Positions 20,706-31,460 of a DNA stretch of 64,000 nucleotides are shown here, in pieces. Both the position numbers and the translations under genes were made by a program. A model generated the notes under the pieces. It searched no databases, was not told where the DNA came from, and saw only the letters and a list, made by a program, of their open reading frames with translations. Each line of letters begins with the position of its first letter. Position 1 is the stretch's first letter. Source of the stretch: Carposina sasakii (Eukaryota; Arthropoda; Insecta; Lepidoptera; Carposinidae); NCBI GenBank assembly GCA_014607495.2, contig CP053170.1, forward strand, positions 9,238,001 through 9,302,000. Direction: 5' to 3'.

Positions 20706-20926
20706 GCCCCCTGATTACATTAAAGCAATAGCAAAGCGGCCCCCTGATTACGCAAAAGCAATAGCAAAGCCGAAGCCGCGCGATCGCGATAATCTCGAGT
20801 GTGTGCGTGCGCGCAACGAGCGCTCGGCGTTCTCCCGCGCCCCGCACCTCGCCCCGCGCACACACACTCTCCATTATCACGATCGCGCGGCTTTGGCTTT
20901 GCTATTGCTTTTACGTAATCAGGGGG
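20706..20926. mobile_element. GC-rich foldback element with duplicated left end
   Basis: Arms 'ccccctgattacgcaaaagc' and 'gcttttacgtaatcaggggg' pair over about 55 bp through 'agccgcgcgatcg'. The 80-bp centre is strikingly GC-rich. At 20706-20738 a second copy of the left end ('cggccccctgattacattaa') precedes the element in tandem. Confidence 0.7.
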
Positions 20927-21022
20927 ACGGCTATGTTCCCGAAACTACCTCATTTCCAGAGCTGCAGTGGTGATCCCATAGCCATGTTTGGCATAGCGTG
21001 GACTGGTATAAATGATCAGTAT
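20927..21022 (-). repeat. RPT-H fragment
   Basis: 'gagctgcagtggtgatccca', 'tagccatgtttggcatagcg', followed 5 bp later by a SINE-A tail. Confidence 0.5.
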
Positions 21023-21026
21023 AGAT

Positions 21027-21235
21027 ATCATCATCATCATCATCATCAGCCTGTTACAGTCCACTGCTGGACGTAGGCCTCCCCTGGGCAACGCCACAAG
21101 CTTGCCATGTGGGGTATTTGCCCATAGTCACCACCCTGGGCAGGCGGGTTGGTGACCGCAGTTTGTATTTTGGACTATGTTGTCAACACGGGAGGTGCTG
21201 CTGCCCACCTCCCGCCTCGTACGAAACCCTTACGA
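21027..21235 (-). mobile_element. SINE-A copy
   Basis: (atc)n tail, then 'agcctgttacagtccactgc' to 'ctgctgcccacctcccg', with scrambled 5' end. Immediately followed by a TIR-B relic. Confidence 0.7.
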
Positions 21236-21242
21236 AATCGAT

Positions 21243-21472
21243 ATACAGGATATTTTTTTGTGGCCACCTTTAACGAAGGGTCGTACATGAAATAAAGTAA
21301 GTTTATGCCAAAAAAAATGGTGGGATACCCACGGGACAGATATTAATAATTTTTCGTGAAAAATCCTGGGGTGTGCATTTATGCAGAAAAACGCAGTCTA
21401 TTTACTCAACTTTCTAATATTTTACTCTGCCATGGAGAAAAATGATCATGATGATGAGGAGATTCCACGAAC
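21243..21472 (+). mobile_element. TIR-B relic with large deletions
   Basis: Left end 'tacaggatatttttttgtgg' present; interior blocks in order but collapsed; right end missing after 'gatgatgaggagattcc'. Confidence 0.65.
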
Positions 21473-21504
21473 GGCAGATATATAGATAGAGTATTTATAG
21501 ATAG

Positions 21505-21575
21505 TAAATGGAGATCCGTGATCTCTGCCTACACCTCCGGGAAAGAGGCGTGTTTTTATGTATATATGTATGTTA
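21505..21575 (+). mobile_element. LINE 3' tail with (TATG)n
   Basis: 'agtaaatggagatccgtgat', 'ctctgcctac', 'gggaaagaggcgtg' then (tatg)n, the same tail as 25015-25190. It encodes the extreme C-terminus of a LINE ORF ending about 'SKWRSVISAY'. Confidence 0.55.
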
Positions 21576-21779
21576 TAGATAGAGTTCATATTTTGTTAAA
21601 CGCAAAGGAAATATAATTTCCAAAGAAATATCTGTATTTTATCAAGTGCAAGAACACACACATCGGTGGCATGTATGACTAATTTGAATTTAGTTGGAAA
21701 AATCCTTATTCCGTGACTTAAAGGTATTATTATCATTCATTGTGTATTTTTGCTGACAATTTGATAACAAGCGAGGTGG

Positions 21780-21957
21780 AATTGAGTGGAGACTCGAAAT
21801 CACAGCAAGATTGTATGAACATTCCTGAGTTGTTTGAATTCTCCATACTATTGGAAAAATAAACATGCGATTTACTCTCAAATTTTGTAGGTAGGTTTCT
21901 TTTAGTGGGCTATTTATATAACTTTTCGCTTAACATACCCTTTTTGTTACACCCTGT
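21780..21957. mobile_element. TIR-C right part
   Basis: 'gactcgaaatcacagcaaga', 'acattcctgagttgtttgaa', 'ttttcgcttaacataccctt' and right end 'gttacaccctgta'. The left end has been lost. Confidence 0.65.
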
Positions 21958-21964
21958 ATTTACA

Positions 21965-22066
21965 CGGCTGTATTCCCGAAATGGTATAGAACTAGAACTG
22001 TGAACTGCAGGATCATTAAGGAGATACTTTGTCTCGTTTAATATATATTTTATCTGTACTGATGCA
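21965..22066 (-). repeat. RPT-H fragment
   Basis: 'gctgtattcccgaaatggta' and 'gaactgcaggatcattaagg'. Truncated directly before a SINE-A copy. Confidence 0.5.
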
Positions 22067-22077
22067 GGGCAGATACT

Positions 22078-22340
22078 AGTGCCGCGTGGTGCCGGCAGAG
22101 TAGAGTTTGTACCACCCCTGCCTGCCCGTGGGTATCGTACGAGGCGACTAAGGATTTCCGGGAGGTGGGCAGCAGCGCCTCCCGTGCTGACAACATAGTC
22201 CGAAAATCACACTGCGGTCATCAACCCGCCTGCCCAGCGTAGTGACTATGGGCAAAACCCCCCTGTGGCAGTAGTCTTGTGGCGTGCCCTGGGGGAGGCC
22301 TACGTCCAGCAGTGGACTGTAATAGGCTGAAGAAGAAGAA
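22078..22340 (+). mobile_element. SINE-A copy, full length
   Basis: From 'gccgcgtggtgccggcagag' to 'aataggctgaagaagaagaa'. All sub-blocks are present, so this is a good family reference. Confidence 0.8.
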
Positions 22341-22342
22341 GA

Positions 22343-22515
22343 TGCGGGGCTGCACTAGAATACATCCGTTGCATCTCCTTCCGTGCATGTCGTAAAAGTC
22401 GACTAAGGAACTCAGGGGGGTTTTCTAAGGCAGTGAGTCACTGATATTTTTACATCCGACCCCGCAATGCTAAACGTGGCTAACAGATCTCCTACGTGAT
22501 GCAGCCGTGTGTATA
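22343..22515 (+). repeat. RPT-H copy
   Basis: 'gatgcggggctgcactagaa', 'gtgcatgtcgtaaaagtcga', 'tctcctacgtgatgcagcc'. Lies directly behind a SINE-A copy on the same strand. Confidence 0.6.
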
Positions 22516-22519
22516 TGAA

Positions 22520-23300
22520 TTTGTATGTAATACCTATAGTTTTACTTATAACCTTCCTCCGTGGTATCGTAATTTGTATCTCAGCTTTTTGAATGAAAGC
22601 AATCCGATATTCGAACTTGATATCTTCAGTGTCTTGTTCAGATATTTGTGTCCAATGTCAATGAGGTAGGTGTAGAATGTAATGAATGGACATTCACATG
22701 AGCTCTCATGATAATTCGCTTATAATTCTATGTATAGCAAGGGGTGTGAGTGGGTTCGACTAATATCGTAGGACCCAAAGTCAACCTCACCTGCCCGTGA
22801 TGCACCCTGCTGTTTAACGGACGAGACTCTGACGACAAATAGCTTATAATACCTATTTAGAATGGCACGGAAACATTTCCTATTGGATTCGTTACCGATC
22901 ACTAGATTGTTGTATTTGTGCCCTAAAATTGGCAGGCGATAAGGGTCTGTACAATAAAAACAAAAAGTTTATTTGCCTGAACAACAACATAAGTACACCG
23001 GAAACTACATACGATTTTAAAGGGTCCGTGAAGATGACTTTGTTTTGTTAGCGACACGCAAAACAAGAAAACCTATTTCCTAAAATCCGTGATTTTCGCT
23101 GCACTTCCCCCCTCCTAATTTTCCGGGCGAATGCATCAGAGGCTGCGCAGGAGTCGGCGACCTAGCGGCCTTGCACGTGCTATGTACAGGCGGAGGGGGA
23201 AGTGACTGTTTATGTGTACTATCTATTTTAAATCGCCATAATTATACAATTAGTAATATGTTGCTTCACTAAGTTTATAAGAAATTTTCGTGTGCATTTA
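22520..23300. other. Unassigned stretch with a short inverted pair
   Basis: 22752-22800 ('gggttcgactaatatcgtag') resembles 25952-26002 ('gggttcgacagttacctta'), so a low-copy repeat is present. At 23101-23206 'cacttcccccctcc' and 'ggagggggaagtg' form inverted ends of a possible 105-bp MITE. Confidence 0.4.
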
Positions 23301-23304
23301 TTAG

Positions 23305-23577
23305 TCAGTAAATAATACTGAATAGTTGGGGCGATGATGCTGCAATTTGTAGGTGGCAAAAGCCATTAGGCAATGCTGAACTATCACTCAGAGGACCAAA
23401 TTCTTCTCTATACACATTTGGATTTGGAATAGCAAAAACATGTAAAAAACATTCATAGGCGGATCCAGGGTTTTTTGTAGGGCACAAAGGGCAGCTTTGA
23501 CTAAACGTAAGTAAGGTGTGCTGTGTTGGAATCCCTACTAACAGTAGACATACGAAAATCCATCTGGGTGCATTCAC
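23305..23577 (-). other. 90-codon open frame of unknown meaning
   Basis: An ATG-started frame whose first 25 residues are hydrophobic (a signal-peptide-like 'WIFVCLLLVGI'), followed by a Cys-containing segment. No family recognised, no second exon and no promoter seen. In a repeat-rich region a frame of this size arises easily by chance, so I list it only as a candidate. Confidence 0.15.
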
Positions 23578-23579
23578 CC

Positions 23580-24080
23580 TTATGCATCATTCATTATGTA
23601 GATTGTCAGTTTTATTCTTGACGTCATTAAATCTTCATCTCCCACTTGATCCATCGTACCGTCTGCCTGTACACTAGTGCACCGACCTGTACGTTGACAC
23701 TATGCAGTTTTGGTGATCACGGTACAGGCGGCAGATGTATACCTTTGTGTATACTATCATTGTTTACTGTTCTGTTGCTTTTCATTGTGTGATAGGTGAG
23801 TGGGAATGTTGATGACTGTACACTGTAACTACCTATTATAAGTATAACAAATTAAAACTAAAACATACATACATACATACATTAAATAATGCCTTATTTC
23901 CAGATATGTAGGTAGAGTAGAGAACACGGACCTTAATATGCTACGGTTCGGGTCCTAACCTGTTTCGCTTCATCGACTTCCATGATATTCTTCATGCACG
24001 TCTGTGGTCCCTAAATTGCAAGGTCATGAAAGAAATTATACGGATATAAGTATGATATAATATATATAAATAAATACAAA
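23580..24080. other. Unassigned stretch
   Basis: 23895-24010 resembles, on the minus strand, the LINE coding tail found at 25015 ('catgatattcttcatgcacg' complement), but too diverged for a firm call. Confidence 0.35.
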
Positions 24081-24082
24081 GC

Positions 24083-24306
24083 TGCTTCTCTTCCCGAGCA
24101 TACTGTACAAGTCAGTAGAGGGACAAGAGGGTCTTGGTGTTTTGTAGACGATGGGCTGACCACCTGTCACTACTAACCGAACTTGTACATCTCAACTATA
24201 CCCTCAAAATTGGTCAGAAGTGGCACCATGTGGTCCTATCGGCCCTTGGTGCTCTGCCTACCCCGTAAGGGATAAAAGCGTGATTATATGTATGTATGTA
24301 TATACA
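24083..24306 (+). mobile_element. SINE-E copy, full length
   Basis: 'gctgcttctcttcccgagca' to 'gataaaagcgtgattatatg' and (tatg)n. Nearly identical to 13042-13265. Confidence 0.7.
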
Positions 24307-24444
24307 AATCCCAACTAATCTGAACTAACATTTCATACGCGAAAGTAAATTTGTTTCTCCGTTTATTTGTTGTTATATCATCACGCTTTAGTTATGTAGT
24401 CGATCTTCTCGATACTTTGCAGATTGCTTGCATACATAGGCCAT

Positions 24445-24488
24445 TGTATTCTGTAGTCCACGCGGACGAAGTCGCGGGTAACAGCTAG
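24445..24488 (+). mobile_element. Helitron-like 3' end
   Basis: 'gtagtccacgcggacgaagt', 'cgcgggtaacagctag' followed by T: CTAG terminus with only about 45 bp left. Confidence 0.5.
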
Positions 24489-24935
24489 TAAAAAAATACG
24501 GCCAACAGGTCGTCCACCGCGGGCAATAAGCCCAAAAGGTTTCGTTTCCTAAATTATTTTAACATTGTCCATACACTGAAGTTGCAAAGAATTTCTCCAG
24601 TCCAAGTCCACCTTTTCTTGTTCCCGGAAGTATATCTCAGCATCATTTCGTTTGCGCTTCTTTTTTTCTTGTTATTTATTTCCTAGAGGTGCATCGTCCT
24701 CAAGTTCAGGCCCTTAACCTTAGGAGAAAGTAGCTCGGGACCATTACGCTCATTTCGTTCATTCGCTTTTTGAAAGAATAAGGGTGGCATTGAGCTGTTG
24801 TTTTATGACTACATAAAAAAAGTATATGTAATAAAACTAGCCTAAACACAGTAGGATACGAGATTTGTTTGATACTCGAAATTATTGATTTAACTAGCTT
24901 TCCTGGTAGGTATATTATAGACATACCTAATATAA
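24489..24935. other. Unassigned stretch
   Basis: No repeat copy or gene recognised. Confidence 0.4.
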
Positions 24936-24939
24936 TATT

Positions 24940-25005
24940 ACTAGTGGCCGCCCATAATTTCTGTCGCGTAAATTTTAAAATTCACATTAAACCGCCCTAA
25001 GATCA
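24940..25005 (-). mobile_element. Helitron-like 3' end, minus strand
   Basis: 'taatattactagtggccgcc' then 'tctgtcgcgtaaattt': the CTAG end and a decayed conserved block. Confidence 0.4.
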
Positions 25006-25014
25006 AATTGGTGA

Positions 25015-25190
25015 AATTCTAAAGAAAGGTCAGGTCAAGAGTACCCTAAACCGACGAGCGTGCATGAAGAATATCATGAAAGTAGATGAAGTGAAAGAGG
25101 TGTGTCAGGATCGTAGCAAATGGAGATCCGTGATCTCTGCCTACCCCTCCGGGAAAGAGGCGTGATTATTATGTATGTATGTATGTAACC
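25015..25190 (+). pseudogene. LINE ORF2 3' end with (TATG)n tail
   Basis: Encodes, in one frame, 'KRRACMKN...' then 'VDEVKEVCQDRSKWRSVISA' and a stop, followed by 'gcgtgattattatgtatgta'. This C-terminus and tail are typical of a lepidopteran LINE; SINE-E ends in the same 'gcgtgattat' plus (tatg)n, so SINE-E is probably its parasite. Strongly 5'-truncated. Confidence 0.6.
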
Positions 25191-25194
25191 GCTC

Positions 25195-25545
25195 TAGGAA
25201 CCGCCATAGGAATATTTTCTTAGTGTGGTGTTACTATACGTCTTAAGTGGAAAAGCGTGCCACGTTCCAAATTTTACGTTTCTACATTAGCAGTTAGGGC
25301 TGTGCACGCGTCTATATGACAGTCAGTCAGTGGTAACATCTCCTTTTATAATATACAAACACAGATCGACTCTACTTATCCCCTGTCCCAAACACTCAAG
25401 GCTAGAAGAAAGCTCGAAAAGCGATAGTGGAATGCTCACGCGCATCTTAGAGTGCGACGCCTCCAGCGGGTCCCCTTTTTACACTAGTAGCGGAGCATTG
25501 CCCGGATGATAAACCTTCTTTTTTTTACGTGCAAACGGATAAACA
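25195..25545. other. Unassigned stretch
   Basis: No gene or repeat copy recognised. Confidence 0.4.
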
Positions 25546-25549
25546 TAAA

Positions 25550-25935
25550 AATGACTTACGGAGCCGAGACGTGGATCCTGACGGTGGGGCTGGCTCACCG
25601 ATTGCATGTCACTCAGAGAGCTATGGAAAGGTCAATGGTCGGAATCTCGCTAATGGACAAAGTCCGAAACGAGATTATCCGGCAGAAGACCAAAGTGACA
25701 GACATAGTCTCGAAATGTAGCAGACTGAAGTGGCAGTAGGCAGGCCACATCTGTCGTAGAACCCATGGACGGTGGAGTAAACGGGTTCTCCAATGGAGAC
25801 CGCGCCTCGGCAAGCGTAGCGTTGGGCGCCCTCCGGCCAGATGGACCGATGATTTAAAGAGGACGGCTGGTAGTGGCTGGTACACTGGGGGAGGCCTACG
25901 TCCAGCAGTGGACTGCAATAGCCTGACGACGACGA
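25550..25935 (+). pseudogene. RTE-type LINE ORF2 3' end with an in-frame stop
   Basis: Encodes 'MTYGAETWILTVGLAHRL', 'VTQRAMERSMVGISLMDKVR', 'KTKVTDIVSKCSRLKWQ', a TAG stop, then after it in frame 'RTHGRWSKRV', 'GKRSVGRPPARWTDD'. The tail 'gtccagcagtggactgcaat' and (gac)n follow. The 'YGAETW' segment is the RTE post-RT region. Dead through the stop and 5' truncation, but otherwise in one frame for about 125 codons. Confidence 0.8.
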
Positions 25936-26395
25936 TCTAAATGGGTGTAAATGGGTTCGACAGTTACCTTAGGACCCAAAGTTACGTCACCTACCATACA
26001 CCTATTTGTATGTAAAACATAAGCACCTTTACTTACATACCAATACTTGATTTAAGTAACCAATGTACACAACCCTTTGGGCGCTTATATCAATTTTTTG
26101 ATTTCCAGCCTTCTGGTTACAATATTGCACCAAAGATTCCCTTCCGTAAACAATATATCTACTGAAAGTGATGACACTGTTTCATCATCACCACTACAGA
26201 TAGTGATAGGTAATTCTATTGTATTGCTAATTGTATAGTAGTCATCAGTGACGATAAATTTGCCCTAGAAGCATCAGGTTCTATTTCCGGTAGCGGTCAA
26301 ATGGTATTTCTATAGGATTATTGAATTGGTATCTTGGGAAATAAGCTGATTATGTATAGAAGTTTAATATACATAATAGGACAGTAAGTAGAATA
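25936..26395. other. Unassigned stretch
   Basis: Apart from the low-copy match at 25952-26002 to 22752-22800, nothing recognised. Confidence 0.4.
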
Positions 26396-26486
26396 GTGCA
26401 AGTGCTTGTTTTCGCAGTTATGAGTTATCAGATCCGAGGGTCAGTGGAGGGTGTAGGGTCCGGTGGTGTGGCGCACCCATAGTGAA
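26396..26486 (+). repeat. RPT-G arm fragment
   Basis: 'agtgcaagtgcttgttttcg', 'tgagttatcagatccgaggg' and 'gcgcacccatagtgaa', one terminal arm only. Confidence 0.6.
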
Positions 26487-26512
26487 CATAATAGGACAGT
26501 TAGAAATGTTTA

Positions 26513-26583
26513 TGTCATGATAGCCAACCGATGTACCTATGTTAAGTACATAGGTATATCGGTTGGCTATCATAACATAAATA
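26513..26583. repeat. Perfect-looking hairpin, about 30-bp arms
   Basis: 'tgatagccaaccgatgtacc' and 'tatatcggttggctatcata' pair almost fully around a 5-nt loop, with 'tatg' extensions on both sides. Single copy in the window. Confidence 0.65.
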
Positions 26584-26668
26584 TAGCTATAGCTTTATGT
26601 AGAGTGAAGTTAGTTATATAGATATATTTTCACCTACCCTTGAAGATAGATAAATTGCATTAAATGCG

Positions 26669-26713
26669 GAAAAGTTTACTAGTAACCAATACCTTAACTT
26701 TACTAGTAAACTT
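26669..26713. repeat. Short hairpin, 15-bp arms
   Basis: 'aaagtttactagtaa' and 'ttactagtaaacttt' are exact complements 13-14 bp apart. Confidence 0.6.
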
Positions 26714-26799
26714 TATAATTTCCGTTTATACCATTCTCGTCTAGTAATTCTTCAAAAAAAGAGGAACAATATACATACCTATAGGTACATATACACTGA

Positions 26800-26915
26800 G
26801 CATCTCATCATAGCAATGAGATGACGGATAATAGGGATGAATGGAAGAAAAGTACATATTGCGCCGACCTCAAATAAATGGGAATAGAGCAGGAAGATGG
26901 TGATGATGATGACAC
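26800..26915 (+). mobile_element. LINE-F 3' tail
   Basis: 'gagatgacggataataggga', 'tgaatggaagaaaagtacat', 'gcgccgacctcaaataaatg' and (gat)n. Serves as the empty-site model for the Gypsy insertion at 55894. Confidence 0.65.
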
Positions 26916-26924
26916 ACCGCTGTG

Positions 26925-27090
26925 TTCCCGAAATGGGGAAGATCCTGCAGCTACGTCTAGCATAGCAGGTACAGATGTAAAATATCATTGACAAGCTGTT
27001 AGCTCATCGCCTGAGAGAACGCCCCTGAGTCCCTTAGTCGACTCCTACGACATGCACGGAAGGAGATGCAGCTGATGTATTCTAAGGCCG
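26925..27090 (-). repeat. RPT-H copy
   Basis: 'gctgtgttcccgaaatgggg', 'cagctacgtctagcatagca', 'tcccttagtcgactcctacg' and 'ggagatgcagctgatgtatt'. Confidence 0.65.
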
Positions 27091-27379
27091 GCATCAGGTT
27101 TTGACTCTTCCTGATAGTAAAACATAGGTCATATTGTAGTATTAAACTGTATTAATAGTTGTATTGTTCGCGTTCGACCTTGATCTTCCTCGTCAGCTCT
27201 TTTAATTACCTTTATTGGATTATTACGAACGTAAACATCTAGAAAAATGTCGTGAGAATAAACTATTACAAGACTAAGCTATAAACCTGTTGTAAAGTCA
27301 ACATCAATTTAAGTCAAAAACTATATCTTTGTAATAGGCAAAGGAATTTATAGAACAATAATGTAGGATAACATAGTTG
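27091..27379. other. Unassigned stretch
   Basis: No gene or repeat copy recognised. Confidence 0.4.
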
Positions 27380-27537
27380 TTGTTGTGTTGACAACATAGT
27401 CCAAAATATAAACTGCGGTCACCATCCCGCCTGCCCAGCGTGGTGACTATGGGCAAATACCCCCCATGGCAGTCTTGTGGCGTGCTCTGGGGGAGGCCTA
27501 CGTCCAGCAGTGGACTGCAATAGGCTGATGATGATGA
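27380..27537 (+). mobile_element. SINE-A, 5'-truncated
   Basis: 'gttgacaacatagtccaaaa' to 'gactgcaataggctgatgat'. Typical 5' truncation. Confidence 0.7.
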
Positions 27538-27714
27538 ATGTAGGATAAGGAATGTATAGCTACTACGTCTCGTTATGTAAAAGTGGCTACATTTTGATGA
27601 CAACTATCAAGTTCAGAAATATTTTAGTCTATACCTAACAGACCAATAGGTAACTCTACTCTCTTGAAAGACCGCATGTCGGAAATTTGACCGAATTTGC
27701 GAGAACTGCAGGAT

Positions 27715-27815
27715 CATAGATGATTTCACAAGTTCGTTTAGTATAACGGCGACTGATGTTAATGATCAATAACCAACTTATCGCCTAAAGGAAATACCCA
27801 TTTCGGGAACATAAC
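27715..27815 (-). repeat. RPT-H fragment, diverged
   Basis: 'gagaactgcaggatcataga' and 'gtttagtataacggcgac' are recognisable. Confidence 0.45.
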
Positions 27816-28858
27816 CGTATGTACCGAAGTTGGAATTTTTGAATAACCTTCTTTACATTTTTCTAGATTACAGATTTACCTATAATTTTTTATACTTTAG
27901 CATCGAAGGCTCGATCGTAATAAAAAAATATCTACATTGCGATTATCGATCGTGTTTTACTCTACTTTATGACGCACAAAGCACATTACACGTTATGTTC
28001 TTACATAACTCTATTTACTTTGAATAATTTATACACACACACTCACATAACTCATATAATGCTGTCTGATTCTAAAACTATGTGTGGTTGAACTTAGCTT
28101 TAGTAAATTCTAATTCAACAGCGTATAGTTCACTTTACGTTAATGAATCTAAATGTGCAAATATTAATGATTTGCTTTTGGATCAGGATTACTTAGAAAT
28201 AAAAAGAGCAACTACTGATATGAAATACGTTTTTGATCCGATTTGGTTGTTCAAACCCTAAAACATACAGGAATAAGGCACTTCTGACTCTTCTTCTTTT
28301 TCTTATTAAAGACCTGTAGGTGTTGCTTAGCCAATGTACCATTGTTTCGCGTTGACGTTTGTTATCAGTTATATAGATTAATTATTAATGACACTATAAA
28401 ATTTTTATACAAAGAGAACCTAAGTCCTACATAAATATCTCTACTGTTAACTGTTATAATTATCAATAGCGGTGAAACTTGATCCCGTCGTCTAGATTCC
28501 TATTAGAGGAAATTTTGCGATGACGAAATTTCTTCATAATTCTTTTGTACACTGAAAAATTGTATAGTAGGCCTCACATAGTTAAACTGAGGATGCATAA
28601 AAGCGAACTTATTTTTCAAGACTAAGAATTGTTGAGAGTTTTACCAAAAGGCTATTTGTATAAACAAATTTGCAAATATGTTAATTTTCATTGTGGTACT
28701 GTTTGTTTCCATATAAAATACTTCCGGGTTGGGTTTAAAATCTAAAGACTCTTTTTATCACAGTTAGTACCTACATGAAAAGTTAAATGAAGAGGAACTG
28801 CCATAATTCATACCAGTAACCTGAAAACAGACAATGCTACGGAACTAAAGACTATTTT
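27816..28858. other. AT-rich unassigned stretch
   Basis: Short open frames such as 27830-28027 are AT-driven and unconvincing. No repeat has another copy here. Confidence 0.4.
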
Positions 28859-29180
28859 CTAAGCCCGGTCCATAAAGGTCCATGTCAATTCGATTTCATA
28901 ACTTCTAAACGTGGATCCCTCTGAATCTCTCTTGACGGAACAACTAAAGCCTTCAAACGCCCCAAATACGTCACAAACACCTTCAAATACCACACAAATA
29001 CCGTCCTTATTATTTCCCCAAAAAGATTCATTCGCCTTACACACACGATCATCACTTTCGACTTTTGTCCACCCAAACGATTGGTTTGACAAGGTTCCAT
29101 TAAATATGCTGGAAAATTCAAAATCGAACTTTAATGCGATATGTTTAAAATACATAGTATTGTTTAGCGTGCTAAAGTGA
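28859..29180. other. Region open on both strands, unknown
   Basis: A minus-strand frame (28859-29155, 98 codons) and a plus-strand frame (28911-29180, 89 codons) overlap. The plus frame is rich in Ser, Pro, Thr and Asn; the minus frame has Phe, Gly and Cys clusters such as 'VCDVFGAFEGFSC'. GC at third positions does not clearly favour either. This could be a decayed coding segment of an unfamiliar mobile element or gene; I recognise no domain. Confidence 0.25.
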
Positions 29181-29529
29181 AGTAGAACCGTGGTAAAGTG
29201 AAGAGTTTGGCCTACAATTGAAAGTGAAAGTACGCGGTACTAAAGCGTGGGAGGCGGTGGGGGGAGGGCTATGCGCAAGAGCATGGATACCAAATGCGAA
29301 TTTTGTTTGATGACCCACGGCACGTATAGATCATAATTCTATTGCCATATTGTTTAAGGCTCTACGAGATGAAAGTTGATGATAGGTAAGTAATTGTGAT
29401 AAGATCTGTATAAATTACTAGATTTTTGATCATCGTTATCAATCTTTTTTGACAGTTTGGATTGTTCATTACTAGTCATCATAGAAGGTTTAAGCCTCAT
29501 TTACATTACACCGATCAACATGGGTTGAC
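29181..29529. other. Unassigned stretch
   Basis: A GC-rich tract near 29250-29275 ('ggaggcggtggggggagggc') is the only oddity. Confidence 0.35.
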
Positions 29530-29632
29530 ATAGTCGGCATAGATGCTGCTGCCCACCTTGCTGAAACCCTCCATCGCCTCTTGATATACCCGTGGGCAAA
29601 CATGGGGTGTCATTCTACTCTGCCACACGGAA
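29530..29632 (-). mobile_element. SINE-A 5' fragment
   Basis: 'ctgctgcccaccttgctgaa', 'ccatcgcctcttgatatacc' and 'caaacatggggtgtcattct' represent the 5' third of the family in minus orientation. Confidence 0.55.
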
Positions 29633-31089
29633 ATCCAAAATAAAGGCTATAAACACTGATATTTTTTCTACCATGTGTTTCATTATTGTATATTACAGTA
29701 AATACGGAGAAATTTACAAACGAAATGCATACAAAGGCGTGTATTTTCTGCAAGAGATTTCTTCCAGAAAATCATATGACATATTAAGACAAATAAGTTA
29801 TAAAGGTATTATGCGTGCCTACAAACATAACAAAAGCTTTGTTAAATCATATCATAGAGAAGGTTAGGCTGTACTAGTAGTATTATAGATACAATTGCAA
29901 CTGCCTATATATCTGCTTAGTCTTGGGAACAATCTCACGATGCAGATTGTTTTTGCAAGCACCATTAATTATAATTAACTAGATGTCGGCATTGATTCAA
30001 TCGTAGTTTCCAATTCTTCATATTGGTCATTCATATTGTCATCATTTACTAGATTGGCGAAGTTGACTGCCTGCGACCTCCTGGGTTTGAATCCTGTGGT
30101 TCTTTGTTCCCTGGGGAGCCAAATTCAATAATGAAATAAACTTACCTATCTAAAAGATGGGAACGAAGTGAAAAACGTTGAAAATTACTGTTGTGAATAT
30201 TCAGGGAGAGAGAGAGAGAGGATGAAAATGCAGGGGTAAAAGAGCCGGGACAGCGTTGTCGTGTAGACATTGAATGTGTTATAAGGTTATAACAAAAGAA
30301 TTTAAACATTTTTTAGGGTAAACAGTGCCTAATTTTGGCAAAAAATCGTCATATTTCAAAATAATTTTTAAACACTATCTAACTTTAGACACGCTTCTTT
30401 AAACACCGTGGAATTTTGGAATGTATTCCGAAAATTGACGTAACTCTCAAATAAATAGACCCTACATAAGGACTTCGTATTGCTGTTACATCTGAAGTTA
30501 TTTCTCATAGCGCCTTTGAGCCTTATATGGATAGTTTTGATCTCAGATATGGACTTGAAACGACCACATACAGAGAATGAATTAACAATGTGTTAGAAAT
30601 AGTTTCTCTTTTTGAAATCAAAAGGTTCTTTTGTAAGAACTATTTTTTCTGCTTTGGATCTGGTAGGTTTTATGGCCTTGAAATATAATATTTTTTTATT
30701 GACTTTACAAAAACAAAATGAATATTTCGCTTTGAGAACCCAGCCAGAACCACAGGATCAAATTCAAAAAAAAAAGTACATAATAGGATTAGAAATTAAT
30801 TACAACTAAGGGCTTTTTTATTCTGATTTATTTTACAAGCCATACATCATATGATTAAGTCGGCTTATTTATAATTACATTGGGGCTAGTATCACATCTT
30901 AGAAAATACGTTAGGCAACAGTTATCGGTGGTATAGAATAGGTACACATATACAAGTAGCTTATACTTATACAAATAGCTTTAAGGTATATTATTATGTT
31001 TATAATATTCAGATCTTATTGTTAAGGAGTCAATAATGAAACTTATAATTTTGTTACTATGTTTAATTGTGAAATTAGAGCATAATATT
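29633..31089. other. Unassigned stretch
   Basis: Contains a short (ga)n run at 30206-30222 and, near 30055-30110, a B-box-like 'gggtttgaatcctgtgg' that may be a decayed SINE head. Open frames at 29592-29867 and 30612-30809 resemble nothing known. Confidence 0.35.
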
Positions 31090-31375
31090 CTATAGAATAA
31101 GAAGAACTTCTCGGGATTGAGTGTAATTTATGAGATCCAACCGCAGATGTTCATTAATTTTGCACACTAGAAATAAGTGGAGAAGGTCTTCCTCCTTTTC
31201 ACATAGGGAACAATTTGGATCTTCTCCTTTTCTCATAATAAAATTGAATTTGTTAAGTGGGATATGATAAGTACGGATTCGAAAGCAGACTACTAGTTCT
31301 TTCCTACTAAGATCTAGAGAGGAAAATCAAGGCCCCTGGGTGGTTCACATACAATAGTCCTGTACCAGATACCCT
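31090..31375 (-). pseudogene. LINE ORF2 C-terminal zinc-knuckle region
   Basis: On the minus strand one frame reads 'LSRKELVVCFRIRTYHIPLN', then 'RKGEDPNCSLCEKEEDLLHL' and 'FLVCKINEHLRLDLINY'. The pattern C-x2-C-x7-H-x4-C after a 'H.PLN.F' segment is the C-terminal knuckle of Jockey/I-type LINE ORF2 proteins. About 90 codons survive without a stop; RT and endonuclease are absent. The clade cannot be fixed from this piece. Confidence 0.65.
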
Positions 31376-31460
31376 TAGTTTGAAGAAACCAATGTTAGGA
31401 AAAACTTAGCTCCTGCTAGAGAATTAATTAAGTAGGTTAGAAATTTTTTGTTAACCTAAA

